Source of the DNA: Niveispirillum lacus | GTDB lineage: Bacteria > Pseudomonadota > Alphaproteobacteria > Azospirillales > Azospirillaceae | DNA length: 64,000 bases | NCBI RefSeq assembly: GCF_002251795.1 | Contig: NZ_NOXU01000026.1 | Span: 186,001-250,000 of the forward strand | Direction of reading: 5' to 3' | Shown: positions 53,619 to 62,400 of the stretch, piece after piece | Layout of the letters: every line of letters starts with the position of its first letter | How positions within the stretch are numbered: position 1 is the first letter of the stretch | The notes under the pieces: generated by a model | The model's database searches: none | The model's input: the letters and a program-made list of their open reading frames with translations, nothing else | What the model was told of the DNA's origin: nothing | Translations under genes and position numbers: made by a program

Positions 53619-56609
53619 ATGGCGGATAGTGTGACGGACAAGCATGAAGGTGTGGCGCCCGCCGGCAAATTGCCGGCGCTACCCTACGGTGACGAGTTTT
53701 CGGGTGAACTGCCACCCACCGAAGAGTGTCCGACATTGCCCGGTTCGTCGCTGGTTGGTCCGCTTGACCTGTATGGTCTGGCCGAACAGGTCCTGTCGGC
53801 GGAGCATCATCTCGTCAACGCTCAGGACCCTGTGCAGCGGCTGCTGTTGCTGACCACATTGGCCTGGTACAATCGGCAACGGGACACCCGACAGGCGTTG
53901 GACATGGCCAGCGAGGCCATGGACCTTTTGCCTTATGCGACAGGCGCCAATGAGCGTGAGTTGCGTCGATTGACTGCGCGCCTGCTGCTGATCAAGGCAG
54001 AGGCCAAGGCCCTTTTTGCGGAACTCGATCAGGCAGAAGCGCTACTGGAAAGTGCGCGGGCAACCTTCCGGCAGATCGGCGATCAGTTGGGGGAGGGCGA
54101 TGCCGCGATGACGGAGGCGCTACTAGCCCTGGATCGGGGGCAGACACGGCGCCGCATCCAGGCTCACCGGAATGCCGGCAGCCTGTATCAGCGCGCCGGT
54201 GATCCCACGCGTCACCAGATTGCCCAGGCCTGGATGGCACGTGATGCGCTGTTCAGTGATGCCGCCGCTGCGGAGGCGCAGTGGGCGCCGATCCTGCCGG
54301 AGGGCCCGTTGCTGGAACATCCCGGCCTGGACGCGGTGGCTGCTTATTTCCATGGGGGTCTTTGTTTTTCCCACGGCGACTTTATGAAGGCCCTGCGCCA
54401 TTACCAGCGCGGTTGTGACCAGGCCGTGTTGGCCGGGCAGATGCGGCTCGCTGTATTGCTGGCAAGCAATGTCGGGGCCGCGCATGCCAATCTCAATGAT
54501 TATGTCAGTGAGTTTCTTTGGCGAGAGCGTGCTCATGGTATGGCCCGGGCCACGGGATGGCCGGCGGCCGTGGGGCAGTGCCTGCGCGGCATGGGAGATA
54601 CATTGCGCCGTTTGCAGCAGACAGGCCGGGCACGCCATCTCCTTCTGGAGTCGCTGGAATGGCTGGCCCCTTTTGGTCGCTCACGCAACCATGCAATTGC
54701 CTGCCAATATCTGGGCGACCTTGAACTGGATGTCGGTGATCCGGCCGCGGGGTTGCGCTGGTTTGACGATCTGCTGGACAGTGCCCGTGATCTGGAACAG
54801 ACCGACCTGCAGGCCGAAGCTCAATGTGGGCGTGCCCGTGCCCTGACCTTACTGGGCCGATGCGATGATGCCGTTGCGGCCGCGGAGCAGGCCTTGGCCT
54901 TGGTGCGATCTCGTCGTGACCGTTGGCGGGAAATCGACGTTCTGCGTGCGCAGGCCGGTATTCACCAACGCTTCCCCGATCTTCCTCCGCCAGCCGATCT
55001 GGTCACCGGCGAGACAGCCGCCATCCACTTTCTTCACCGGGCCCTTAACCTGGCTGATTCGATCCAGGGATACACCGCGTCCGCCGACCTTTTATCTTCT
55101 CTCGCCAGTGCCTACGAGGCGAGCGGCGACATGGGGGAGGCCCTGCAATGGGAACGGAAGGCCGGACAGGCACGCGGTATCATCCATAGCCGGGAGGTCA
55201 GCGACAGGTTGCTGGCCATGCAGGCAGGGTTCGAGACCGAGCGGCTGAAAGCAGAAGGGGAATATCACCGACAACTGGCGGCGGCGGAAGCCGCCCGCGC
55301 CGCTGCCCTGCATGAGGCAACGCAAACCCTGGAACAGCTTGGCCGGATCGGGCAGCAGATCACGGCCACATTGGACTCTGAAGCCGTCTTCCATGCCTTG
55401 CACCGGCATGCCGGTACCATGATGGAATTGGACGCCTTTTCCATTTATGTGGTGGACGAGACGGGAACCTATATGGATTTGCGCTACGGCCTGGAAGGTG
55501 GCCGTCCGCTGCCTGCCCTGCGGCGGTTGGTATCCGATCCGGTATCGTTGGTCGCCCGGTGCGCGCGTGAGCGCCAGGAACTTCTGGTGCTGCGCGGGCA
55601 GCATGAACAATCCTCCCCCTCGCATATTCCCGGCACCCGCTTTATGCGGACCCTTCTGCTGGCTCCCCTTGTTGTGGGAGCGCGGCTTTGGGGGGTGATG
55701 ACCGTGCAGTCGGCGTCGGAGAATGCCTATGGCGAGCGGGAGAAGCTGGTCTTTCGCACGCTTTGCGCCTATGGCGCCATCGCACTGTCCAACGCCGCAG
55801 CCTATGCCAAGGTGGATAGTACCCTGTCGGAGCTTCGGGCCACCCAGGGCCGGTTGGTGCAGCAGGAGAAGCATGCGTCATTGGGCCAACTGGTCGCTGG
55901 GGTGGCGCATGAAATCAACACGCCCCTGGGTGTGGCCTTCACCCTGGCAACGCATCTGCAAAGCGAACGCGACGAAATTGCCAGAGCCTTTGGCGTGAAC
56001 CAGCTAAAACGCGTTGCCCTGGAACAGTTCCTGGAAAAACTGGATGAGGGTTTACGCATCCTGACCGGTAATCTGGGACGGGCTGCCGACCTGATCCGCA
56101 GTTTCAAACAGGTTTCCGCTGATCGCAGCAGTGAAGCATTGCGTACGGTTGATCTGGTTGCCTATGTCGGTGATGTCCTGAAAAGCCTGGAACCCATGAT
56201 CCGGCAGAAGCGGATAATGGTTTCCATCGACGGCGTGCCGGGGTTGACCATCAGCACGTTGCCTGGGTTGTTGGCGCAGGTGGTGGCTAATTTGATCCAG
56301 AATGCCATTGTTCATGGCTTGGCCGGTGTGGATAAGCCGGAGATCCTGATCTCCATTGACCGGGCCAGTACCGACCGGGTGGCAATTGCCATCACTGACA
56401 ATGGTGTTGGTATGCCACCGGAAGTGCAGGCTAAAGCCTTTGACCCGTTCTTCACGACCAAGCGGGATAGTGGCGGCACCGGCCTGGGTCTGCATATTGT
56501 GCATAACCTCGTGACCGGTCCGTTACAGGGCGCCATCGATCTGGCATCGGTCCAAGGTCATGGCACACGCTTCCTGATTACCCTGCCGGTGGAAGTGCAG
56601 GCCGGTTAG
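53619..56609 (+). CDS. TPR-GAF hybrid sensor histidine kinase
   Basis: A 996-residue soluble kinase without membrane helices. TPR-like helical repeats fill about 40-560, and a coiled coil (SDRLLAMQAGFETERLKAEG) leads to a GAF domain (about 575-730). The HisKA region with HEINTPLG (His near 765) and the HATPase domain with N-box LIQNAIVHGL, G1 DNGVGM and FFTTKRDSGGTGLGL follow. All catalytic residues are present. The TPR superhelix probably senses a protein partner. No response regulator is adjacent. The start at 53619 is chosen from several Met; the frame is open from 53565. Confidence 0.92.
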   Translation: MADSVTDKHEGVAPAGKLPALPYGDEFSGELPPTEECPTLPGSSLVGPLDLYGLAEQVLSAEHHLVNAQDPVQRLLLLTTLAWYNRQRDTRQALDMASEAMDLLPYATGANERELRRLTARLLLIKAEAKALFAELDQAEALLESARATFRQIGDQLGEGDAAMTEALLALDRGQTRRRIQAHRNAGSLYQRAGDPTRHQIAQAWMARDALFSDAAAAEAQWAPILPEGPLLEHPGLDAVAAYFHGGLCFSHGDFMKALRHYQRGCDQAVLAGQMRLAVLLASNVGAAHANLNDYVSEFLWRERAHGMARATGWPAAVGQCLRGMGDTLRRLQQTGRARHLLLESLEWLAPFGRSRNHAIACQYLGDLELDVGDPAAGLRWFDDLLDSARDLEQTDLQAEAQCGRARALTLLGRCDDAVAAAEQALALVRSRRDRWREIDVLRAQAGIHQRFPDLPPPADLVTGETAAIHFLHRALNLADSIQGYTASADLLSSLASAYEASGDMGEALQWERKAGQARGIIHSREVSDRLLAMQAGFETERLKAEGEYHRQLAAAEAARAAALHEATQTLEQLGRIGQQITATLDSEAVFHALHRHAGTMMELDAFSIYVVDETGTYMDLRYGLEGGRPLPALRRLVSDPVSLVARCARERQELLVLRGQHEQSSPSHIPGTRFMRTLLLAPLVVGARLWGVMTVQSASENAYGEREKLVFRTLCAYGAIALSNAAAYAKVDSTLSELRATQGRLVQQEKHASLGQLVAGVAHEINTPLGVAFTLATHLQSERDEIARAFGVNQLKRVALEQFLEKLDEGLRILTGNLGRAADLIRSFKQVSADRSSEALRTVDLVAYVGDVLKSLEPMIRQKRIMVSIDGVPGLTISTLPGLLAQVVANLIQNAIVHGLAGVDKPEILISIDRASTDRVAIAITDNGVGMPPEVQAKAFDPFFTTKRDSGGTGLGLHIVHNLVTGPLQGAIDLASVQGHGTRFLITLPVEVQAG

Positions 56610-56617
56610 GGAGCAGA

Positions 56618-56651
56618 AATGAAAACGGGGTGCCGTCGCCAGCACCCCGTT
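56618..56651 (-). terminator. Terminator of the phasin gene
   Basis: AACGGGGTGC (56624-56633) pairs with GCACCCCGTT (56642-56651). On the minus strand the stem is followed by TTTTCATTT, as expected for a Rho-independent end of the phasin transcript, 29 bases past its stop. It also lies at the convergent end of the kinase gene. Confidence 0.8.
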
Positions 56652-56679
56652 CGCCATGTCAGCGGATCTAAGGCGCTGA

Positions 56680-57429
56680 TCAGGCGGCCTTCAGCTTTGA
56701 CAGCTTTTCAACAGCGGCGTTCACACGGGCCGTGATCGGCTCGGCGGCCTCATTGGCAACCTTGATGCCGGTCTCGGACACTTTGGTGGCTTCCGCGACC
56801 AGCGCGTCGAAGGAGGACTTGGCAAACTCGGTCTGCAGATCCACCAGTTCCTTCACGGACTTGACAGCGAACAGCGCCTTGGTGGTGGCCACCGACTGTT
56901 CATACTGCGCTTGCGTGAAGGCAGCGATTTCCTTCGAGAGGGCCTCAAAGCCCTTGGTCAGGATCGTGGAGGAAGCCACGAAAGCCTCCACATTCTCCTT
57001 CTGGAAGCCGACGACATCTTCGAATGTGGCGAATACCTGCTTGCTCATCTTTTCCACCTTTTCCTTGGTCTGGGCGATAGTCTGGTCAACCGGCTTGGCC
57101 GGAGTTTCGATTTTGCGGGCCGCGGCCTGGGTGGCCTTGGGTGTGGTCACCTTAGCCACAGGCTTCGGTTCCACAACCGGGAGGGCCGGGTCCGCGTCCG
57201 CCGTCACCGGTGTTTCGAGCTTCGGTTCCAGCGGGGCTGCTGGCGCCGGAACAACATCCTCCACTACCTGGGCGACCGGTGCCGCCGGGGGAGAGACGAT
57301 TGTCACGTCCGTTGGTGTAACGTCAGCTTGAGCCGCCCCAGAGTCGACCGATTGAACGGGAGTGGGTTTCGTGACGGCCTTTTTAGGCGTCGCGGCCACG
57401 ACGGGGCTCTTCGGCGTACGGGTTGCCAT
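56680..57429 (-). CDS. Phasin, polyhydroxyalkanoate granule protein
   Basis: A 249-residue protein. The N-terminal half is a Pro/Ala/Val/Thr-rich low-complexity region with Lys (about 1-110). The C-terminal half is the helical phasin domain (VFATFEDVVGFQKENVEAFVASSTILTKGFEALSKEI and on to VKELVDLQTEFAKSSFDALV). Phasins coat PHA granules and control their number and size. The ATG at 57429 has GGAG 7 bases upstream; 80 more in-frame codons upstream are not credible. Its promoter and two candidate operators lie at 57544-57613. Confidence 0.92.
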   Translation of the reverse strand: MATRTPKSPVVAATPKKAVTKPTPVQSVDSGAAQADVTPTDVTIVSPPAAPVAQVVEDVVPAPAAPLEPKLETPVTADADPALPVVEPKPVAKVTTPKATQAAARKIETPAKPVDQTIAQTKEKVEKMSKQVFATFEDVVGFQKENVEAFVASSTILTKGFEALSKEIAAFTQAQYEQSVATTKALFAVKSVKELVDLQTEFAKSSFDALVAEATKVSETGIKVANEAAEPITARVNAAVEKLSKLKAA

Positions 57430-57543
57430 GTGCCATCTCCTTTTTGCGCTCTGTCGTTGCCGGTCCGCGAGATGCAGCCCCGGCACCGGTCGCCGCTTTA
57501 TCCTATCGTCTGCTGCCTCATTGGCAGCGGGACCGAGGCGTGC

Positions 57544-57613
57544 TGCAATGCAACATGACGATAGATATATCGGTGCGATGGGCGGAGTCAAGTTGCTTTT
57601 GTGCAGTGCAACA
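57544..57613 (-). promoter_or_regulatory. Phasin promoter flanked by two copies of a TGCA-N-TGCAACA motif
   Basis: On the minus strand TTGACT (57591-57586) and TATATC (57569-57564) are separated by 16 bases, a good sigma-70 promoter with a start near 57557. TGCAATGCAACA (57544-57555) covers about +2 to +13, and TGCAGTGCAACA (57602-57613) covers about -45 to -56. PhaR represses phasin genes in relatives by binding TGC-rich sites, so these are candidate PhaR operators. Confidence 0.7.
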
Positions 57614-57753
57614 AATTTATCCTGATCCAAAAGCATAGGGTGCGCATGCCTCAAGGGCGCGGGCGGCATGTCTGCTTTCGGCTTTCACGGGATGGGCATG
57701 CCGTGACAGGATGCCGGCCCTATCGCCGCTGCTGACCGGAGTGCTGTGCGCAA

Positions 57754-58479
57754 ATGACCTATTGTCTAGGCATCAAGATCAAAGACGGGCTGATCGCACT
57801 GGCTGATGGCCGCATCACCGCCGGCACCCAGGTTACCGCTGCCCGCAAGGTCACGCTGATTAAGAATGGCAAGGAACAGTTCTTTGTCATGACCTCTGGT
57901 CTGCGGTCGGTGCGTGATAAGACCCTGGCTTATCTTCGGCGAGACATGGCGGACAAAAAAACCAGGCCTTTTCCGACCATGCTTGACGCGGCGAATGCCT
58001 TTGCCCGTTGTCTGCGGACCGTCGCGGCCGAAGACAAGGAGGCGCTGGAAGCGTCAAACCTTAAGTTTAACCTGCATGCAATCATCGGCGGACAATTGTC
58101 CAAGGATGAGGAACCGACCATGTTCCTCATCTATCCAGAGGGGAACTGGATCGAAGTTGATGAACGCACGCCCTACCTGTCCATCGGCGCCACCACCTAT
58201 GGCAAGCCCATCCTGGACCGTGCGCTGAAGCAGCAAACCACCATGCCGATGGCCCTTAAGCTGGCGTATCTTTCCTTTGACAGTACCCGCTATTCCTCGG
58301 CCGATGTGGGCTATCCCATTGATCTGTTGACCTATCACGTCAAGGACCACAAATGGCGTGAGGATCAGTTCGATTATGATCATCTTGTCGAACAGCGACA
58401 CTGGTGGAACAAGCACATTACCGATCTGGCGAACCGACTGCCCAATGGCCCGTGGATGGATACCTTATTGCCAGAGTAA
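57754..58479 (+). CDS. Anbu, proteasome-like peptidase
   Basis: A 241-residue Ntn-hydrolase of the Anbu (ancestral beta subunit) family, related to HslV and 20S beta subunits. It begins MTYCLGIKIKDGLIALADGRITAG, so Thr2 becomes the N-terminal nucleophile after Met removal, with the Asp and Lys positions (ADGR; TAARKVTLI) in place. The C-terminal half includes NLHAIIGGQLSKDEEPTMFLIYPEGN and a Trp-rich tail. Anbu usually sits with an alpha-E protein, an ATP-grasp protein and a transglutaminase; none is here, so it is orphan in this window. Phasin is divergent upstream. Confidence 0.9.
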   Translation: MTYCLGIKIKDGLIALADGRITAGTQVTAARKVTLIKNGKEQFFVMTSGLRSVRDKTLAYLRRDMADKKTRPFPTMLDAANAFARCLRTVAAEDKEALEASNLKFNLHAIIGGQLSKDEEPTMFLIYPEGNWIEVDERTPYLSIGATTYGKPILDRALKQQTTMPMALKLAYLSFDSTRYSSADVGYPIDLLTYHVKDHKWREDQFDYDHLVEQRHWWNKHITDLANRLPNGPWMDTLLPE

Positions 58480-58694
58480 GTCGGCAGGCGATTCGCAGTT
58501 CCAGGATGGTGTGTTCGGGCCGGCGGCCAAATCGATCCCAGGCGCCGCTCCACATTTGCATACTTATATATGCCGCACCCTGCAACGCCCCGATTTGTCG
58601 TCTTCGCCACCCCCAAAACGGGTGATGTTGTTGGACATGGACACGCGGGAGGGGTAATCTACCTCGTGGATGTAGTAGAAGGGAGTTGTTGGCT

Positions 58695-59153
58695 GTGGCG
58701 GACTTCAACATCGCCCCCCCCGCCCCTGAGGATGAGGCAGATTGGCGCCGGCACTGGGCCGCCTACCTCACGCGGTACACTGTTACTGTCGAACCGCTTA
58801 CTACTGACATCATCTGGGCCCGGTTTCTGGACCCCACCTCGTCGATGCGGGCGTTCATCGCGCGCGATGCGGAAGGACGGGGCGTTGGTTTCTGTCACTT
58901 GGTTCTGCATGACAACACTTGGTCGTTGCAGCCCTTCTGCTATCTGGAAGATATGTTCGTCGCACCGGATTTTCGCCGGCGCGGGGTCGGTCGTGCCATG
59001 CTGAACCGGATCATTGATACCGCACGCGATAATCGCTGGGCTCGCGTTTACTGGACCAGTTGGAACAATAATGCCCCTGCCCGTGCGCTGTACGACAGTG
59101 TCACCGGGGGGGCCGACCAACTGGTGCATTATACAGTCAAGCTGCAGGGCTGA
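58695..59153 (+). CDS. GNAT family N-acetyltransferase
   Basis: A 152-residue acetyltransferase. The acetyl-CoA loop RRRGVGRAML follows YLEDMFVAPDF, a classic GNAT core, and WNNNAPARALYDSV forms the C-terminal motif. The GTG at 58695 with GGAG at 58682-58685 is preferred; TTG at 58686 is possible. The acceptor is unknown. The 215 bases before it hold no gene that I recognise. A candidate small gene follows 12 bases after its stop. Confidence 0.88.
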   Translation: MADFNIAPPAPEDEADWRRHWAAYLTRYTVTVEPLTTDIIWARFLDPTSSMRAFIARDAEGRGVGFCHLVLHDNTWSLQPFCYLEDMFVAPDFRRRGVGRAMLNRIIDTARDNRWARVYWTSWNNNAPARALYDSVTGGADQLVHYTVKLQG

Positions 59154-59165
59154 CAGTCGCGTCCA

Positions 59166-59414
59166 TTGTCGTTCTATGACGATTTTCGACAGCGCTGTCG
59201 TTCCTCTTTGGTTCACCTCGGTAACCATGCTAGGGTCCTTCATTATGCGGGTCTGGGGGGCTCGTTTGGGTTGGCCGGTATGTTTCACGAAGCTGCGGAC
59301 GCGTTTCGCGTAATCACCCGTGAAAATCTGGCCCCCTTTACAGATATCCAAGCCGCCCCACCCTCATCCCCAGCCGGCCGTGCCGGGGAGAGTCTGGATG
59401 TTGGACGGATATGA
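59166..59414 (+). CDS. Candidate small protein coupled to the exporter operon
   Basis: An 82-residue frame, MSFYDDFRQRCRSSLVHLGNH..., with a helical N-terminal part and a Pro/Ala/Gly-rich tail. Its stop overlaps the adaptor-protein start in an ATGA quartet (59411-59414), the usual sign of translational coupling. The start is a TTG with no clear ribosome site, and the first Met is at 59280, so the 5' end is doubtful. No family is recognised. No signal peptide or membrane helix is evident. Confidence 0.45.
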   Translation: MSFYDDFRQRCRSSLVHLGNHARVLHYAGLGGSFGLAGMFHEAADAFRVITRENLAPFTDIQAAPPSSPAGRAGESLDVGRI

Positions 59415-60487
59415 TGACCGATAAACGTGACCTATTGCGTTCGCTGACCATAGATCGCCCGGCGGATATGCCGGCAGCAGGCGTGGCGCCGCCCCGTTCC
59501 GGCCTTCCCGGCTGGGCAAAAGGTGTAGGTGCTGTTGCACTGGTAGCACTGGGTGTGGCGGGGGGCGTTTATGGGTCTGCCTTTCTGACCGGGAATGACG
59601 ATGCATCACCGGCCAAACTGGCAGCCGCCGCGGCGCAGCCAACGCCATCTGCGGCCACGCCGACCGCTGCCGCGGTTGCAACAACCGCACCGCGCCCGAC
59701 CAATACACTGGTGGCGTCTGGTTACATCGTCGCGCGGCGCACGGCCACCGTGTCGGCCGAAATCACTGGCCGGGTGCAGGATGTTCTGGTCGATGAAGGC
59801 ATGGTGGTGACCAAGGGCCAGGAACTGGCGCGCCTGGATGCAACCCTGGCCGGGATCGACCTTGATTTATCCAAGGCCCGTGTTGCATCAGCCCAAGCCC
59901 AGATCGAAGGCCTTTCCGCCGATCTGCGCGATGCCGAACGTGTCTTGGCCCGAACGGCATCTTTGTCCAAGGCCTCCAACGCCTCAGAAGCGGAGTTGAC
60001 CCGAGCCCAGGCCCGCGCGGAAACCCTGCGCGCGCAGTTAAAGGGGGCCAGGGCTGACCTGGAAGTGGCAAGGATATCTGTTAACCGACAGACGGAGACA
60101 GTTGACCGTCACATCGTCCGCGCACCCTTTGACGGGGTTGTGATCGACAAGAATGCCCAGCCTGGGGAAATCATCTCTCCCATGTCTTCGGGTGGTTTTA
60201 CCCGAACCGGTGTCTGCACCTTGGTGGACATGGAAAGCCTGGAAGTGGAAGTCGATGTGAACGAGGCCAATATCGGCCGCGTGCGTCCCGGCCAGTCGGT
60301 GGAGGCGATCCTGGACGCCTATCCCGACTGGAAAATCCCCGCCAGCGTCATTGCAGTGGTGCCACGTGCCAACCGTGACAAGGCCACCATCAAGGTGCGT
60401 ATCAAGCTGGAGCAGCGCGATGGCCGCGTCCTGCCCGATATGGGTGCCAAGGTGACCTTCCTGGATGCCAGACCTGCCGGGAACTGA
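59411..60487 (+). CDS. Membrane fusion (HlyD/MacA-like) periplasmic adaptor
   Basis: A 358-residue adaptor. A single membrane helix (about 34-55; VGAVALVALGVAGGVYGSAFL) precedes an Ala/Pro/Thr-rich linker. The lipoyl half-motif SAEITGRVQDVLVDEGMVVTKGQELARLD, an alpha hairpin, the second lipoyl half RAPFDGVVIDKNAQPGEIISP and a beta-barrel domain follow. It joins the inner-membrane ABC transporter to an outer-membrane channel. ATG codons at 59411 and 59414 are adjacent. It heads a four-gene export operon with the ATPase and two permeases. Confidence 0.92.
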   Translation: MMTDKRDLLRSLTIDRPADMPAAGVAPPRSGLPGWAKGVGAVALVALGVAGGVYGSAFLTGNDDASPAKLAAAAAQPTPSAATPTAAAVATTAPRPTNTLVASGYIVARRTATVSAEITGRVQDVLVDEGMVVTKGQELARLDATLAGIDLDLSKARVASAQAQIEGLSADLRDAERVLARTASLSKASNASEAELTRAQARAETLRAQLKGARADLEVARISVNRQTETVDRHIVRAPFDGVVIDKNAQPGEIISPMSSGGFTRTGVCTLVDMESLEVEVDVNEANIGRVRPGQSVEAILDAYPDWKIPASVIAVVPRANRDKATIKVRIKLEQRDGRVLPDMGAKVTFLDARPAGN

Positions 60488-60544
60488 ACCTGTTTCATCG
60501 CTATTCAACCGGCTAAGGGAACAGCCGGAAATTGGGAGAAGACC

Positions 60545-61231
60545 ATGACGGCATTGATCAGCATCCAGAATGGCGCCAAGCGTTTTATAAAGGGTCGGGA
60601 AACCATTACCATCTTCGACCAGCTCGACATGACCATTGAAGCGGGCGACTTCATCGCGATCATGGGGCCATCGGGTTCCGGCAAGACGACGTTGCTTAAT
60701 CTTCTGGGCGGCATCGATCGCGCCACATCCGGCAGCATCACCTTTGCGGGCCAGCGGCTGGACCAGATGAATGAAGGACAATTGTCAACCTGGCGGGCGG
60801 CTAATGTCGGCTTCATTTTCCAGTTCTACAACCTGATGCCGGCCTTGAATGCCGCCCGCAATGTGGAATTGCCCTTGTTGCTGACCAGCCTGGGTTCCGG
60901 TGAACGGCGCAAGCGGGTGGAAACGGCCCTGAAGATTGTGGGACTGTCCGAACGCGCCAAACATTTCCCGCGCGAAATGTCGGGCGGACAGCAGCAGCGC
61001 GTGGCCATTGCCCGCGCCATTGTGGCAGACCCCCGTATGCTGCTGTGCGACGAGCCGACGGGCGATCTGGACCGCAAGACGGCCGATGAAATCCTGTCCA
61101 TGCTGCAATTGCTAAACAAGGAAATGGGCAAGACCATCATCATGGTCACCCATGACCCGGAGGCCGCACGCTATGCGTCCCGTGTCCTGCATCTGGACAA
61201 GGGCCGCTTTGTCGAACAGGTGGCCGCATGA
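60545..61231 (+). CDS. ABC exporter ATP-binding protein (LolD/MacB class)
   Basis: A 228-residue ATPase. Walker [11 protein letters not shown]-loop FQFYNLMPALNAARNV, signature MSGGQQQRVAIARAI, Walker B LLCDEPTGDLD and switch VTHDPEAA are all intact. The start at 60545 follows GGGAGA. The stop overlaps the first permease start in ATGA (61228-61231). With the adaptor and the two permeases it forms a MacAB/DevBCA-type export machine; the substrate is unknown. Confidence 0.94.
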   Translation: MTALISIQNGAKRFIKGRETITIFDQLDMTIEAGDFIAIMGPSGSGKTTLLNLLGGIDRATSGSITFAGQRLDQMNEGQLSTWRAANVGFIFQFYNLMPALNAARNVELPLLLTSLGSGERRKRVETALKIVGLSERAKHFPREMSGGQQQRVAIARAIVADPRMLLCDEPTGDLDRKTADEILSMLQLLNKEMGKTIIMVTHDPEAARYASRVLHLDKGRFVEQVAA

Positions 61232-62385
61232 CCGACTTCTCGCTGATCCTGGCCAATCTGTTCAGCCGGAAACTGCGCGCCGCTTTGATGCTGGTGGCGA
61301 TCTTCTTCGCCTTCCTGATCTTCGGCGTGCTGGCTGGCGTGCAGAATGGCTTCAACAATATCGGTGGTTCTGCCGGCGAAAACCGGCTGGTGACCATCAA
61401 CAAGATCAATTTCACCCAGCCTATGCCCATTGCCTATATCGAACGGATAAGGTCGGTGGAGGGCGTGGCCCGGGCCAGCTTTGCCAACTGGTTTGGCGGC
61501 TACTTCCAGGAAGGCAAAAATCAAGTCGTGACCTTTGCGGTCGACCCTGAGTTCTATCTCGACATCTATGCTACTGATTACCGGCTGAAACCGGAGGATC
61601 GGGCAGCCTTCATGGCCGACCGTACCGGCCTTCTGGTTGGGGCCAAGTTGGCGGAGCGCTGGGGCTGGAAAGTGGGAGACCGGATCCCCTTATCGTCCAA
61701 TATTTACACCAACCGCAATACTGGTAAGCAGACCTGGGACTTCACGATTGTTGGAATTTTGGAGCCGGCGCAGGAGAACGCGGACACCAGTGTCGCCTTT
61801 TTCCACTATGCCTACTTCAACGAATCGGTCTCGTTCGGTAAGGACACGGTGGGTTGGATTGTCATCGAAACCACAGACAAGGCGCTGAATACGGATGTGT
61901 CGAAGCGCATTGATGCGATGTTCGCCAACTCACCCGCCGAAACCGCAACCGATACGGAAAAGGCCTTTAACCAAGCCTTTGTTGGGCAGTTGGGCAACAT
62001 CACGCTGATCGTGACACTTGTGGTCGGCGCGGCTTTTGCCACGATCCTGATGATTGTTGGCAACACCATGGCCATGGCCGTGCGAGAGCGGACCAAAGAG
62101 ATCGGCGTGATGAAGACTCTAGGCTTCCCGTCGGCCCGGATTTTCAAGATGGTACTGGGCGAATCGCTTCTGCTGGCTTTGTTGGGGGGGCTGCCGGCTC
62201 TGGCTGCTGCCGCGCTTCTGCTGGAAATGATGCGGGCCTCGGTCGGGTTTCCAGGTCTCGCCCTGACACTGGATTTCACTGCACTGGGTATTGTCATCAT
62301 GGTGGCGCTGGGCCTTTTGACCGGGATCGTCCCGGCATGGAACGCACTACGCCTGAACATCGTGACCGCGCTTGGTCGCCAATAA
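61228..62385 (+). CDS. ABC exporter permease 1 (MacB/FtsX family)
   Basis: A 385-residue membrane protein with the MacB topology: one N-terminal helix (LFSRKLRAALMLVAIFFAFLIFG), a periplasmic domain of about 220 residues, then three C-terminal helices (IVTLVVGAAFATILMIVG, MVLGESLLLALLGG, FTALGIVIMVALGLLTG). MAVRERTKEIGVMKTLGFP is the conserved cytoplasmic coupling loop. Its start overlaps the ATPase stop. It pairs with the following, dissimilar permease. Confidence 0.92.
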   Translation: MTDFSLILANLFSRKLRAALMLVAIFFAFLIFGVLAGVQNGFNNIGGSAGENRLVTINKINFTQPMPIAYIERIRSVEGVARASFANWFGGYFQEGKNQVVTFAVDPEFYLDIYATDYRLKPEDRAAFMADRTGLLVGAKLAERWGWKVGDRIPLSSNIYTNRNTGKQTWDFTIVGILEPAQENADTSVAFFHYAYFNESVSFGKDTVGWIVIETTDKALNTDVSKRIDAMFANSPAETATDTEKAFNQAFVGQLGNITLIVTLVVGAAFATILMIVGNTMAMAVRERTKEIGVMKTLGFPSARIFKMVLGESLLLALLGGLPALAAAALLLEMMRASVGFPGLALTLDFTALGIVIMVALGLLTGIVPAWNALRLNIVTALGRQ

Positions 62386-62400
62386 GGGCAGGGGGCAAGA

